From an uncultured Winogradskyella sp. (GTDB taxonomy: Bacteria > Bacteroidota > Bacteroidia > Flavobacteriales > Flavobacteriaceae): 64,000 bases of DNA. Under the pieces are notes generated by a model. The model was given only the letters and a program-made list of their open reading frames with translations, did not search any database and was not told where the DNA came from. Position numbers and translations under genes: made by a program. The stretch spans positions 310,001-374,000 of the forward strand of contig NZ_CANLYI010000005.1 of the NCBI RefSeq assembly GCF_947495255.1, given 5' to 3'. This document shows, piece by piece, positions 1 to 9,078 of this stretch (the first letter of the stretch is position 1; every line of letters starts with the position of its first letter).

Positions 1-2263
1 CACTATCATACGCCTTACGTTTCATTTGGTCAATGTACCAATCTGTTTGAAATAGACTTGTATTGATGACGCGTACATCTCTACGAACACCTTCAATTTC
101 TTGCAAGTACCATAATGGGAACGTGTCATTATCTCCAATAGTAAATAAAATAGCGTTTGGTCCGCAAGACTCTAAGTATTTGCGAGCCATAGCGTTTGTA
201 GTGTATTTACCAGAACGATCATGGTCATCCCAGTTGTTTGCAGCCAGAACTCCAGGAACAATGACAATGCAAACCAGAGTAATAACTGGTGCTAATAACT
301 TCGTTTTAAAACTTGATTTTAATAAATCATAAATGGCATAAACACCAAAGCCAATCCAAATAGCAAATACATAGAATGAGCCTACTACAGAATAATCTCT
401 TTCACGAGGTTCAAAAGGTCTTACATTGGTGTAAAATTGAATTGCTAAACCAGTCAGTAAAAAGAATACTAGTAAAACCCAAAAACGTTTTAAGTCAGAA
501 TACATTAAGAAAAAGAAACCTATTAGTCCTAAAATAAGAGGCAAAAAGTAATAGGTGTTTCTCGCTTTGTTTTCTAATACATCAGTAGGTAAGTTGTCTT
601 GAGACATACCTAAATGTAACTCGTCAATTGCGTTAATTCCAGAAATCCAGTTCCCATTTTCATGCGTATATTTTCCTTGGATATCATCTTGTCTTCCTGT
701 AAAATTCCACATAAAATAACGCCAATACATATAACCAAATTGGTATTGAAACATGTACATGGTGTTATCTATAAAAGAAGGTTTTTCTATTTCTAAATAT
801 TGTTGACCATAACGACTTAAAAACTGATTATAATCCTCATAATCCATTTCTCCATTAGCAACACGCATTTTAAAATCGTTAACTAACTGGTCAATTTGTA
901 GTTTTTCTTGTAATGCATACTGACCTGCTTGTTCTTCTGATAAACCAGCATTCATGGCTTCATTGTATGCGCGTGTTTGTAATGTTGGGTCCGCTTTAAA
1001 TTGAATTAACCCAGTAAACATCATGTAATTTTCTGCATGCTCTGAGCTCCACATTCTTGGTAAAATTGAAGCATGCTCATGGTTGTAGTTCTGCTTACTT
1101 TTCTCCCAATCATTAATAATAACGTATTCGCCAGCTTCTTCATCACGCTCATAATTTTTCTTATCATCAACAAAGGGTTCATCTTCGTCTGCGCCAGAAT
1201 AAGCTTCAGTAAATTGTGGTCCGTAGAATAAATGTGTTTCTGGATATTGTTCTAAATTATAATAAGCTAAAAGTTCTCGAGCATCCGAAGGATTATTTTC
1301 ATTAATAACTACTTGCGCATTGGCACGTATAGGTAACATCATCCAAGATGAGAAACCAATAAAAATAAACATTAAGCTAAGTACTAATGTATTGATGTGC
1401 TTGTAGCCTTTTTTTCTTGTAAAATTTAAGCCAAAATAGAACAAACCTATAACCATTAAGCCTGTGATAATTGTACCAGAATTAAATGGCAAGCCTATTG
1501 AATTCACAAAAAATACTTCTAAATAACCGAAGAGCTTAAGTGTAGATGGTAGTAATAATTTAAATATAAATAGTAGAATTGCAGCAGATGCTATGTTTGC
1601 TAAAATAAAATTCTTTACAGTAATAGTTTTGTAGTTCTTAAAATAGTAAAGAAGACCAATGGCTGGTATGGTTAATAGACCCATAAAGTGAACACCAAAA
1701 GAAAGCCCTATTACAAAAGCAATAAGTATTAACCAACGATTTCCTCTAGGTTCATTCATTTCTTGTTCCCAGCGTAAACCTAAATAAAACAGAACAGCCA
1801 TTATTAAGGTAGCCATTGCGTAAACTTCCGTTTCAACAGCATTAAACCAAAATGAATCTGTAAACGTAAATGCTAAACTACCAACTAAAGCACTTCCTAA
1901 AATAGCATAGGCTTTGCTTGGGCTATCGTCTTTATTGTATTTAACTAGTTTAACTAAAAGTAAACTAATAGTCCAAAACATAAAAAGAATGGTAAATGCG
2001 CTGGCAACACCGCTCATCATGTTCAAAATCATACCAATTTGCGAAGGTTCTAACGCAAAAATGGAGAAAAATGCGCCAAACATTTGAAATAATGGTGCTC
2101 CTGGTGGGTGACCAACTTGTAATTTAGATGAGGTTAAAATATATTCTCCAGCATCCCAAAAACTCACTGTTGGTTCTATAGTAAGTCCGTAAACTACTAC
2201 TGCTACTGCAAAAACAAACCATCCTAAAATGTTGTTCCACTTTTTAAAGTTAAAATCTGTCAT
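1..2263 (-). CDS. DUF2723 family multipass membrane protein (partial, C-terminus outside window)
   Basis: Reading the minus strand from the ATG at 2261-2263 gives an uninterrupted frame of 754 codons that runs off the left edge, so the C-terminus is missing. It begins MTDFNFKKWNNILGWF and then has the family hallmark stretch TIEPTVSFWDAGEYI followed by KLQVGHPPGAPLFQ. About ten hydrophobic helices follow, with a long hydrophilic, Tyr/Trp/Asp-rich region between roughly residues 330 and 530. This layout fits the DUF2723 (PF11028) proteins of Bacteroidota, usually about 1000-1150 residues, whose membrane topology recalls GT-C glycosyltransferases. The acidic residues in the WDAGEY motif are typical of the family. 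A glycosyltransferase role is inference from fold resemblance only. No frameshift or stop is seen. Family assignment is confident; substrate is unknown. Confidence 0.88.
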   Translation of the reverse strand, partial: MTDFNFKKWNNILGWFVFAVAVVVYGLTIEPTVSFWDAGEYILTSSKLQVGHPPGAPLFQMFGAFFSIFALEPSQIGMILNMMSGVASAFTILFMFWTISLLLVKLVKYNKDDSPSKAYAILGSALVGSLAFTFTDSFWFNAVETEVYAMATLIMAVLFYLGLRWEQEMNEPRGNRWLILIAFVIGLSFGVHFMGLLTIPAIGLLYYFKNYKTITVKNFILANIASAAILLFIFKLLLPSTLKLFGYLEVFFVNSIGLPFNSGTIITGLMVIGLFYFGLNFTRKKGYKHINTLVLSLMFIFIGFSSWMMLPIRANAQVVINENNPSDARELLAYYNLEQYPETHLFYGPQFTEAYSGADEDEPFVDDKKNYERDEEAGEYVIINDWEKSKQNYNHEHASILPRMWSSEHAENYMMFTGLIQFKADPTLQTRAYNEAMNAGLSEEQAGQYALQEKLQIDQLVNDFKMRVANGEMDYEDYNQFLSRYGQQYLEIEKPSFIDNTMYMFQYQFGYMYWRYFMWNFTGRQDDIQGKYTHENGNWISGINAIDELHLGMSQDNLPTDVLENKARNTYYFLPLILGLIGFFFLMYSDLKRFWVLLVFFLLTGLAIQFYTNVRPFEPRERDYSVVGSFYVFAIWIGFGVYAIYDLLKSSFKTKLLAPVITLVCIVIVPGVLAANNWDDHDRSGKYTTNAMARKYLESCGPNAILFTIGDNDTFPLWYLQEIEGVRRDVRVINTSLFQTDWYIDQMKRKAYDS

Positions 2264-2364
2264 GAAAACCTTGCTTAATAATGCAGGCGAATTTACTAAT
2301 TATTACATAAACGCCTACGTTTTTAAGTTAACGTTAAGTATTTTTAAATATTTTTTCATTTTTT

Positions 2365-2395
2365 TTTGTCTAACTCAAACTTTGTATTAAATTTG
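2365..2395 (+). promoter_or_regulatory. Bacteroidota-type promoter of tRNA-Gln
   Basis: TTTG at 2365-2368 is followed after 19 bases by TAAATTTG at 2388-2395, a full match to the Bacteroidota -7 consensus TAnnTTTG. The tRNA starts 18 bases downstream, so transcription would begin just before the mature 5' end. Confidence 0.75.
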
Positions 2396-2413
2396 CAGCC
2401 TCAATTGAAAGAT

Positions 2414-2490
2414 TGGCCTATGGTGTAACTGGCTAACACATCTGTTTTTGGTACAGAAGAGTCTAGGTTCGAAACCTAGTAGGCCAACCA
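2414..2490 (+). tRNA. tRNA-Gln (anticodon UUG)
   Basis: A complete cloverleaf can be folded. The acceptor stem is TGGCCTA (2414-2420) with TAGGCCA (2480-2486), followed by discriminator A and an encoded CCA (2488-2490). The D stem is GTGT/ACAC. The anticodon stem TCTGT/ACAGA encloses the loop TTTTGGT, giving anticodon TTG, which reads CAA and hence glutamine. The T stem CTAGG/CCTAG encloses TTCGAAA. It is flanked by its own promoter and terminator and is therefore a single-gene unit. Confidence 0.95.
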
Positions 2491-2498
2491 AAATTTAA

Positions 2499-2528
2499 AA
2501 CCTAATCATTTATTTGATTAGGTTTTTT
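2499..2528 (+). terminator. Intrinsic terminator of tRNA-Gln
   Basis: A 10-bp perfect stem, AACCTAATCA (2499-2508) with TGATTAGGTT (2515-2524), closes a 6-base loop and runs into a T tract to 2528. It begins 8 bases after the tRNA CCA end. Confidence 0.85.
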
Positions 2529-2713
2529 TTGTTTTTAACATGAAAACTATTGATATTAATCAGTTTATCTCTGTTTTAGGTAAGGAACTCAGCAAGCAAT
2601 TGAAATAAAAATCCTAATCAATTTGATTAGGATTTTTTAAATTTCCATGGTTTTAAATAGCTCTTCGATGTCTTTTAAAGTCTGTGTTCTTCTAATATAC
2701 CGAATATTCGAAA
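2529..2713. other. Short spacer with possible decayed coding fragments
   Basis: This stretch lies between two nearly identical hairpins and the usp gene. On the plus strand 2540-2608 is a 22-codon frame (begins MKTIDINQF, ends LSKQLK) that stops just before the second hairpin. On the minus strand 2637-2720 reads as 27 codons with a protein-like composition (contains RRTQTLKDIEELFKTMEI) before a stop, but has no start codon. Neither is recognised. Either could be a remnant of a gene once inserted beside the tRNA, or chance. Confidence 0.2.
2610..2638 (-). terminator. Bidirectional terminator downstream of usp
   Basis: AATCCTAATCA (2610-2620) pairs with TGATTAGGATT (2624-2634) around a very small loop. 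A T tract follows on the plus strand (2633-2638) and also on the minus strand (complement of the A-rich 2605-2611). It sits 76 bases beyond the usp stop codon. Its core CCTAATCA/TGATTAGG is identical to that of the tRNA-Gln terminator. Confidence 0.7.
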
Positions 2714-3538
2714 TTATATTTTAAAGGTAATAACTGGTCGTTTAGCATGGTTTACTAAATCTTCGCTAATACTGCCGTTAAAGAAATGTGCTATACCTTG
2801 TCTACCATGTGTGCTAATACCTATTAAATCTGCATTAATGTCTTTGGAAACATTTAAAATGCCGTGTTCTACAGTAGTGTCGTTATGTATAGTGATAGTG
2901 TAATTATTAAAATCCTGTCCAGAGATAAAGTCCTTAATTCGAGAATTTGCTTCATAAGTAGTCATAAAGTTGCTCGATGTAATTACTAAGAGCAAATGGA
3001 TTTTTGCATTGAATGCTTTTGCAAACTTAACAGCTTGCTTGTAGGTTTCTTTGTTGTCATTTTTAAAATCCGAAGCAAACACAAAATCAGAGACGTTAAA
3101 ACTAGTGTGTTCATTTTTTATTACTAAAACTGGTACTTCAGATGTTCTTACCACTTTTTCTGCGTTAGAACCTACAAACATTTCCATTAGTCCAGAAGAG
3201 CCATGAGAACCCATTACAATCAAATCAATATCAAACTCTTTACAAGCATCTTTAATTTCATTAAATGTAATGTCAGCTTTTAAGGTTTCATGAACAGTAA
3301 TACCTTCTAAGTAATCTTCAGCCATAAGATTTGCAAATCTTTTTTGAGCTAATTTCATAAAAAATAAAGTTTCCGGAATATCACTTTGTGTGCTGCCTTG
3401 GTCAGTTTGTTGCAACGGAATCTCCATCATGTGTAATAAGTATATTTCAGCATTATGGGTCTTGGCGAGCATTGCAGCTACCTTAAGTGCGTTTCCGGCT
3501 TGTTCAGAAAAATCTGTTGGAACTAGAATTTTATTCAT
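2714..3538 (-). CDS. Tandem universal stress protein (UspA family)
   Basis: 274 residues holding two UspA domains (about 1-142 and 150-274). The family binds ATP or AMP and acts in the cytoplasm in stress and starvation responses; the exact role is usually unknown. Domain 1 has the full nucleotide-binding pattern G-x2-G-x9-G-S in GSHGSSGLMEMFVGSN. Domain 2 has the related stretch STHGRQGIAHFFNGS, in which the first glycine of the motif is replaced by serine, so ATP binding there may be weaker. The start at 3538 gives the canonical N-terminal strand MNKILVPTDFSE. It is transcribed divergently from rimP and stands alone. No clear TAnnTTTG promoter was found upstream. Confidence 0.93.
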   Translation of the reverse strand: MNKILVPTDFSEQAGNALKVAAMLAKTHNAEIYLLHMMEIPLQQTDQGSTQSDIPETLFFMKLAQKRFANLMAEDYLEGITVHETLKADITFNEIKDACKEFDIDLIVMGSHGSSGLMEMFVGSNAEKVVRTSEVPVLVIKNEHTSFNVSDFVFASDFKNDNKETYKQAVKFAKAFNAKIHLLLVITSSNFMTTYEANSRIKDFISGQDFNNYTITIHNDTTVEHGILNVSKDINADLIGISTHGRQGIAHFFNGSISEDLVNHAKRPVITFKI

Positions 3539-3622
3539 ATATCGATTGGTTTATATTAGTCTCAATAAATTTAAGAAAATAATTCCACATTAGGAAGCTT
3601 AGGTACTTTAATATAAATATCG

Positions 3623-3630
3623 TATATTTG
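3623..3630 (+). promoter_or_regulatory. Probable -7 element of the rimP-nusA-infB operon
   Basis: TATATTTG at 3623-3630 matches TAnnTTTG exactly. The upstream TTTG box is not clear. Transcription would start near 3636, giving a leader of roughly 60 bases that contains the hairpin at 3659-3684. Confidence 0.5.
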
Positions 3631-3658
3631 CACCGTTATTTACTAAAAATAAATAAGC

Positions 3659-3684
3659 GAGAGGACGAAAAGTCCTCTCTTTTT
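3659..3684 (+). promoter_or_regulatory. Terminator-like hairpin in the rimP leader (putative attenuator)
   Basis: GAGAGGAC (3659-3666) and GTCCTCTC (3672-3679) form a perfect 8-bp GC-containing stem with loop GAAAA, followed directly by a run of five T. It ends only 10 bases before the rimP ATG. Just upstream, TTATTTA (3636-3642) and TAAATAA can form a second, weaker hairpin. The arrangement looks like an intrinsic terminator inside the leader of an operon that encodes the termination factor NusA, suggesting attenuation or autoregulation. Confidence 0.6.
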
Positions 3685-3694
3685 ATATCAAGAA

Positions 3695-4159
3695 ATGTTT
3701 AAGAAAATAGTAGAAGACTTATTACAAGTAGCATTAAAAGAAAGACTAGATTTGTTCTTAATAGATTTTAGTGTTTCTGGAGACAATGCCGTTAAGGTTG
3801 TTATCGATGGTGATAATGGCGTTTTGGTAGAAGATTGCATGTTTATTAGTAGAGCTATTGAGCATAATATTGATAAAGATGAGCATGATTTTTCTTTAGA
3901 GGTTTTATCATCCGGAGCAGCAACACCTTTAGTATTACCAAGACAGTACACAAAACATATTGGTAGAAATTTAGAGATTAAGACTTTAGATAGTCAAAAT
4001 TTAGAAGGAGAACTTAAGGAAGTAAATGAACAAGATGTGGTTTTAAGCTGGAAAGCAAGAGAACCAAAACCTGTGGGAAAAGGAAAAGTAACAGTAACTA
4101 AAACAGCAACTGTTGCATTTGAAAATATTAAGGAAGCAAAAGTTAAAATAAAATTTTAA
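3695..4159 (+). CDS. rimP: Ribosome maturation factor RimP
   Basis: 154 residues, close to the usual 150-160. RimP binds the free 30S subunit and helps its late maturation. The N-terminal alpha/beta domain (to about residue 80) contains the family stretch DGDNGVLVEDCMFISRAIE and the conserved SGAATPLVLPRQY region, where most homologues have SPGxxxPL and then Y/F-R-x-F. The C-terminal SH3-like barrel (about 85-150) follows. It is the first gene of the classic rimP-nusA-infB order, with 12 bases to nusA. The start at 3695 is the first in-frame ATG after the leader hairpin. Confidence 0.93.
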   Translation: MFKKIVEDLLQVALKERLDLFLIDFSVSGDNAVKVVIDGDNGVLVEDCMFISRAIEHNIDKDEHDFSLEVLSSGAATPLVLPRQYTKHIGRNLEIKTLDSQNLEGELKEVNEQDVVLSWKAREPKPVGKGKVTVTKTATVAFENIKEAKVKIKF

Positions 4160-4171
4160 TTCATATCAATC

Positions 4172-5404
4172 ATGGAGAATATAGCGTTAATTGATTCATT
4201 TTCAGAATTTAAAGACGACAAATCAATAGATAGAGTTACGCTAATGGCAATTCTTGAAGACGTATTGCGTAATGCGTTGAAGAAGAAGTATGGTGATGAC
4301 GATAATTTTGATATTATTATAAATCCAGATAAAGGAGATTTAGAAATCTGGAGAAACCGTATTGTAGTTGCAGATGGAGAGGTTGAAGAACCAAATCAAG
4401 AAATAGCATTGTCTGAAGCTCAGAAAATAGAGCCAGATTTTGAAGTTGGTGAAGATGTTGCGGAAGAAGTAAAATTAATTGATTTAGGAAGACGTTCAAT
4501 CTTAGCATTAAGACAGAATTTAATTTCTAAGATTCATGAGCACGATAATACTAACATCTACAAGCACTTTAAAGATCTTGAAGGTGAAATTTATACAGCA
4601 GAAGTTCATCACATTCGCCACAGAGCAATAATATTGTTAGATGATGATGGTAATGAAATTATACTTCCAAAGGACAAACAAATTCCTTCAGATTTCTTTA
4701 GAAAAGGAGAAAATGTAAGAGGAATTATAGAAAGTGTAGAGCTAAAAGGAAGTAAGCCTGCGATTATAATGTCTAGAACGTCGCCTGTATTTCTTGAGAA
4801 ATTATTTGAACAAGAGATACCAGAAGTTTTCGATGGTTTAATTACAGTTAAAAAAGTAGTGCGTATTCCTGGTGAAAAAGCAAAAGTAGCGGTAGATTCT
4901 TACGATGATAGAATTGATCCTGTTGGTGCTTGTGTAGGTATGAAAGGTTCTAGAATTCACGGAATTGTACGAGAATTAGGAAATGAGAATATTGATGTTA
5001 TTAACTACACAAACAATGTTCAGCTTTTTGTAACAAGAGCATTAAGTCCGGCTAGAGTAACATCTTTAAAGTTAGATGAAGAAAACATGCGTGCTGAGGT
5101 ATTATTAAAACCAGAAGAAGTTTCTAAAGCTATTGGTAGAGGTGGTCACAACATTCGTTTGGCTGGTCAATTAACAGGTTACGAAATTGATGTGTTTAGA
5201 GAAGGTGCCGAAGAAGATGTAGAATTAAAGGAATTCTCAGATGAGATTGAGAGCTGGGTAATTTCAGAATTTAGCAAGGCTGGTTTAGATACAGCTAAGA
5301 GTATTTTAGAACAAGACGTTAACGATTTAGTGAAGCGTACAGATTTAGAAGAAGAAACGATTTTAGACGTTATCAGAATTCTAAAAGAAGAATTTGAAGA
5401 TTAA
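4172..5404 (+). CDS. nusA: Transcription termination/antitermination factor NusA
   Basis: 410 residues. NusA binds RNA polymerase and nascent RNA and modulates pausing, termination and antitermination. The N-terminal polymerase-binding domain (1 to about 125) is followed by an S1 domain (about 135-200), KH1 (about 235-300, with GMKGSRIHGIVREL) and KH2 (about 305-375, with GRGGHNIRLAGQL). The acidic tail repeats found in E. coli NusA are absent, as is common outside Proteobacteria; only a short acidic tail remains. It lies between rimP and infB, 87 bases before infB. Confidence 0.95.
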   Translation: MENIALIDSFSEFKDDKSIDRVTLMAILEDVLRNALKKKYGDDDNFDIIINPDKGDLEIWRNRIVVADGEVEEPNQEIALSEAQKIEPDFEVGEDVAEEVKLIDLGRRSILALRQNLISKIHEHDNTNIYKHFKDLEGEIYTAEVHHIRHRAIILLDDDGNEIILPKDKQIPSDFFRKGENVRGIIESVELKGSKPAIIMSRTSPVFLEKLFEQEIPEVFDGLITVKKVVRIPGEKAKVAVDSYDDRIDPVGACVGMKGSRIHGIVRELGNENIDVINYTNNVQLFVTRALSPARVTSLKLDEENMRAEVLLKPEEVSKAIGRGGHNIRLAGQLTGYEIDVFREGAEEDVELKEFSDEIESWVISEFSKAGLDTAKSILEQDVNDLVKRTDLEEETILDVIRILKEEFED

Positions 5405-5491
5405 AATATCAGTTAAAATTAGAATGAATTTTAAATTTCATTTTGAAGTTGATTTGGTATAACATATATTTAAGTATTTTACAGGCAGTTT

Positions 5492-8287
5492 ATGGCTCAA
5501 ATGACAAGATTAAATAAAGTATTAAGGGAATTAAATATCTCAATAGATCGTGCTGTGGATTTTTTAGAATCCAAAGGCGTTGAGATAGAGAAAAGCCCTA
5601 ATACTAAAATTTCGCAAGAAGTTTACAATACACTTTCTGATGAATTTCAGACGGATGCATCTAAACGTGAAAAAGCTCAGGAGGTTAGTGAAGCAAAACT
5701 TAAGGAAAAAGAGGAGCTTCGTGAACAAAGAGAGCGCGAAATTGAGGAAAAGCAAAAACTTAAAGCCGAAAGAGAAGCTGTTGTTAAGGCAAAAGCTGAA
5801 TTAAGTGGACCAAAACAAGTTGGTAAAATTGATTTAGACAAGAAACCTAAAACAGTAAAAGAGGAAACTCCTAAAGCTCCTGAGGTTAAGGAAACCCCTA
5901 AAGTTGAAGTTCCTAAGAAGGAAGTTGAAAAGCCTAAAGAGGAACCTAAGAAGGTTGAAAAAGTTGAAGAAACTGAGAAGACAGCGAAGACTGAGAAGGT
6001 TGAAACAACGGAAAAGGTAGCTAAAGTAGAAAAGGTAGAGAAAACTGAAAAAGTTGAAAAGCCTAAAGCGAAAGAAGCTCCTAAAAAAGAAGAGGCACCA
6101 GCTAAGCCAACTGCACCAATAGAAGAGACTTTAAAGACACAATATAAAAAACTTTCTGGACCAAATATTACAGGTAAAAAAATTGATTTATCTCAGTTTA
6201 ATAAACCTAAAAAGAAGAAAGAAGTTAAACCAGCAGGTTCTGGCGATGCTAATAAACGTAAGAGGCGTAGAATTAGTAAAGGAGGAAATGATACTGCAGG
6301 GAAACCTAACTTCGATAATAGAAGAGGTGGAAAAGGAAGAGGTGGTAATGCTGCTAGACCAAAAGTGGTCAAAGAAGAGCCAACAGAAGAAGATGTAAAG
6401 AAACAAATTAGAGAAACCCTTGAGAAATTACAGGGTAAATCTAATAAAGGTAAAGGTGCTAAATACAGAAGAGATAAGAGAGATCAACACAGAGAACAAA
6501 CTGAAATTGATCAGGAAATCGCTGCAGCAGAAAGTAAAACTATTAAAGTTACAGAGTTTGTAACTGTTAGTGAAATTGCTACGATGATGGAGGTTGGTGT
6601 AACGCAAGTTATTTCAGCATGTATGTCTCTTGGTATGATGGTAACCATGAACCAAAGACTTGATGCAGAAACATTAACTATTGTAGCTGAAGAGTTTGGT
6701 TATGATGTTGAGTTTATTACTGCAGGTATTGAAGAGTCTATTGAAGAAGTTGAAGATAAGCCAGAAGATTTAAAACCAAGAGCTCCAATCGTTACTGTAA
6801 TGGGTCACGTAGATCATGGTAAAACATCTTTACTAGATTATATACGTGAAGAAAATGTAATCGCAGGAGAGTCTGGTGGAATTACACAGCACATTGGTGC
6901 ATATGGTGTAGAATTGGCAGATGGTCAAAAAATAGCATTTTTAGATACACCAGGTCACGAGGCATTTACTGCCATGCGTGCTCGTGGTGCTCAAGTTACT
7001 GACATCGCAATTATTGTTGTAGCTGCCGATGATGCTATAATGCCACAAACAAAAGAGGCTATTTCACATGCGCAAGCTGCAGGCGTTCCTATCGTATTTG
7101 CGATAAATAAAATTGATAAGCCAGATGCAAACCCTGAAAAGGTAAAAGAGCAGTTGGCACAAATGAATCTGTTAGTAGAGGATTGGGGTGGAAAAATTCA
7201 GTCTCATGATATCTCTGCGAAAGTAGGAACAGGTGTCAAAGAATTACTTGAAAAAGTATTGCTTGAAGCTGAATTGTTAGAATTAAAAGCTAATCCTAAT
7301 AAAGCGGCTAGCGGAACAGTTGTAGAAGCTTATTTAGATAAGGGTAGAGGATATGTATCAACTATATTAGTACAAGCAGGTACTTTAAAAGTTGGTGATT
7401 ATGTTTTAGCAGGAAAAAATAGTGGTAAAGTAAAAGCGATGCAAGATGAGCGAGGGCACGATGTTGCTGTAGCTGGTCCTGCAACTCCAGTATCTATACT
7501 AGGTTTAGATGGAGCACCTCAAGCAGGTGATAAATTTAATGTTTTTGAAGACGAGCGTGAAGCGAAACAAATTGCAACAAAACGTACGCAGTTACAACGT
7601 GAACAATCTGTTAGAACACAACGTCATATTACATTAGATGAAATAGGAAGACGTATTGCACTTGGAGATTTCCAAGAGTTAAATATAATTCTTAAAGGTG
7701 ATGTTGATGGTTCTGTGGAAGCATTAACGGATTCATTCCAAAAATTATCAACTGAAGAAATCCAGGTTAATATTATACATAAGGGTGTTGGTGCCATTAC
7801 AGAAAGTGATGTGTTATTAGCAACAGCTTCAGATGCTATTATAGTTGGGTTTAATGTTCGTCCTGTTGGAAATGCAAGAATGATTGCAGACAAGGAAGAA
7901 ATCGATATTAGAACTTATTCTATTATCTATGCAGCGATTAACGATCTTAAAGACGCTATGGAAGGTATGTTGTCTCCAGAGGTGAAAGAAGAAGTTACAG
8001 GTACTGCTGAAATTAGAGAAATATTTAAAGTATCTAAAGTTGGTAATATTGCTGGTTGTATGGTAATGAACGGTAAAATCTTTAGAAATTCTGGAATCCG
8101 TATTATTAGAGATGGTGTAGTTGTTCATACTGGTACGCTTGAAGCTTTAAAACGATTTAAAGATGACGTTAGAGAAGTAGCTAAAGGATACGATTGTGGT
8201 ATGCAGATTAAAGGTTACAATGATATTGCAATTGGTGATGTAATTGAAGCATTCCAAGAAGTAGAAGTAAAGAAAAAGTTGAAGTAA
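5492..8287 (+). CDS. infB: Translation initiation factor IF-2
   Basis: 931 residues. This GTPase places initiator fMet-tRNA on the 30S subunit and promotes subunit joining. The order is an IF2_N domain (about 5-55), a long low-complexity linker rich in Lys, Glu and Val (about 60-220, with repeated TEKVEKV units), a basic Arg/Lys/Gly tract (about 245-320), a second IF2_N-like domain (about 355-405), then the G domain. G1 is GHVDHGKT at residues 438-445, and the later motifs are DTPGHE and NKID. Domains II-IV complete the C-terminus. The charged linker is long but typical of Bacteroidota IF-2. It is the last gene of the operon and is followed by a strong hairpin. Confidence 0.97.
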   Translation: MAQMTRLNKVLRELNISIDRAVDFLESKGVEIEKSPNTKISQEVYNTLSDEFQTDASKREKAQEVSEAKLKEKEELREQREREIEEKQKLKAEREAVVKAKAELSGPKQVGKIDLDKKPKTVKEETPKAPEVKETPKVEVPKKEVEKPKEEPKKVEKVEETEKTAKTEKVETTEKVAKVEKVEKTEKVEKPKAKEAPKKEEAPAKPTAPIEETLKTQYKKLSGPNITGKKIDLSQFNKPKKKKEVKPAGSGDANKRKRRRISKGGNDTAGKPNFDNRRGGKGRGGNAARPKVVKEEPTEEDVKKQIRETLEKLQGKSNKGKGAKYRRDKRDQHREQTEIDQEIAAAESKTIKVTEFVTVSEIATMMEVGVTQVISACMSLGMMVTMNQRLDAETLTIVAEEFGYDVEFITAGIEESIEEVEDKPEDLKPRAPIVTVMGHVDHGKTSLLDYIREENVIAGESGGITQHIGAYGVELADGQKIAFLDTPGHEAFTAMRARGAQVTDIAIIVVAADDAIMPQTKEAISHAQAAGVPIVFAINKIDKPDANPEKVKEQLAQMNLLVEDWGGKIQSHDISAKVGTGVKELLEKVLLEAELLELKANPNKAASGTVVEAYLDKGRGYVSTILVQAGTLKVGDYVLAGKNSGKVKAMQDERGHDVAVAGPATPVSILGLDGAPQAGDKFNVFEDEREAKQIATKRTQLQREQSVRTQRHITLDEIGRRIALGDFQELNIILKGDVDGSVEALTDSFQKLSTEEIQVNIIHKGVGAITESDVLLATASDAIIVGFNVRPVGNARMIADKEEIDIRTYSIIYAAINDLKDAMEGMLSPEVKEEVTGTAEIREIFKVSKVGNIAGCMVMNGKIFRNSGIRIIRDGVVVHTGTLEALKRFKDDVREVAKGYDCGMQIKGYNDIAIGDVIEAFQEVEVKKKLK

Positions 8288-8313
8288 TAAGAAGTTATTA
8301 ATTCAATAGATAT

Positions 8314-8345
8314 AAAAAAACCGACAAATACTTGTCGGTTTTTTT
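8314..8345. terminator. Bidirectional terminator between infB and the SPOR gene
   Basis: AACCGACAA (8319-8327) pairs with TTGTCGGTT (8332-8340) around ATAC, with seven A upstream and a T tract to 8345. Both convergent genes (infB and the SPOR gene) can use it. Confidence 0.88.
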
Positions 8346-8401
8346 ATGTTTTAAAATAAAATTCAATTGTTGAATAATCAGTTTTTTTTAAGAAGAAAAG
8401 A

Positions 8402-8782
8402 TTACTTATCTAATCTTGGTTGAATAACATTAGCATTCATGTATTTCTTTCTGATTTTTACCCAAGCACGATCAGCTTCAAGTCGTGTAGCAAAATTCCC
8501 GACCCAAACTTTATAGTTAGGTGTATTCCAAACGATTTCTACTTTCCATTCGTTGTAAGAATTTAGGAAATTAGATTTTTCTCTTTTAGCCTTATCTGGA
8601 TCTGTACTATTGTAAACTTGTATAGTGTAAGTCTTAGACGTTTTAATATCCTTTTTGTATTCTAATAGTTTATCTATATCGCTATCTTGAGTGACGTTTA
8701 TTTTACCTTCTTGTGCATTAATAGATAATGTAAGTGAGAACCCTAAAAGAATAAGGTATATAGTTTTTTTGTTAATTTTCAT
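8402..8782 (-). CDS. Secreted SPOR-domain protein
   Basis: 126 residues. A signal peptide (about 1-23, hydrophobic ILLGFSLTLSINAQ) is followed by a short linker and one SPOR domain (PF05036, about 50-122): YTIQVYNSTDPDKAKREK, then KVWVGNFATRLEADRAWVKIR and a final YMNANVI strand. SPOR domains bind denuded peptidoglycan glycans, often at division sites. The protein is therefore probably periplasmic and wall-associated; a specific partner cannot be read from the sequence. It is a monocistronic unit on the minus strand between the infB and act operons. Confidence 0.85.
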   Translation of the reverse strand: MKINKKTIYLILLGFSLTLSINAQEGKINVTQDSDIDKLLEYKKDIKTSKTYTIQVYNSTDPDKAKREKSNFLNSYNEWKVEIVWNTPNYKVWVGNFATRLEADRAWVKIRKKYMNANVIQPRLDK

Positions 8783-8799
8783 GTAATATTATTTAATGG

Positions 8800-8807
8800 C
8801 AAAGGTA
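8800..8807 (-). promoter_or_regulatory. Probable -7 element of the SPOR-domain gene
   Basis: On the minus strand 8807-8800 reads TACCTTTG, an exact TAnnTTTG match, 17 bases upstream of the ATG. The upstream TTTG box is not clear. Confidence 0.5.
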
Positions 8808-8989
8808 TAGTATTCAGTGAAAGAAGTAAAATTTTTTATTCAGATTCTATATGTAATCAATTGCACTTCAATATGTCGATGGATATCTAACGAATATTCA
8901 CTCATAAAATTTTTAATCCTTATTATTTAGAATTGGTATAAATTATATATTAACAGTTCTCTAAGATTTCCAAAATCCACTTTAAATGT

Positions 8990-8997
8990 TACTTTTG
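8990..8997 (+). promoter_or_regulatory. Probable -7 element of the act-cox respiratory operon
   Basis: TACTTTTG at 8990-8997 matches TAnnTTTG. A TTTC at 8967-8970 lies at the right distance for a degenerate upstream box. Transcription would begin near 9004, downstream of the ATG at 8986, which argues that actA starts at an internal ATG. Confidence 0.55.
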
Positions 8998-9078
8998 CCT
9001 GAGTTTTTAAAAACATCTTTTTTCAAATTTTTAATGAAAAAATCGTACCAAAGTTTAGAAGATAATCCAAATTATAAT

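Noticed and set aside
63..332. Plus-strand frame of 89 codons at the left edge
   Set aside because: It lies antisense inside the continuous DUF2723 frame, which has clear family motifs; the 89-codon frame has no recognisable features.
2701..2710. Palindrome CGAATATTCG after usp as a regulatory site
   Set aside because: It lies downstream of a gene end, is short and AT-rich, and could arise by chance.
5564..5755. Phe/Leu-rich minus-strand frame in infB
   Set aside because: It is the complement of the Lys/Glu-rich linker of IF-2; composition is explained by the opposite strand.
5820..6110. Repetitive AAG/GAA tract in infB as a DNA repeat element
   Set aside because: It encodes the charged low-complexity linker normal for IF-2 and stays in frame; it is not a mobile or tandem DNA repeat of its own.
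7829..8128. 99-codon minus-strand frame in infB
   Set aside because: Shadow of the IF-2 C-terminal domains; no start context, no family motif.
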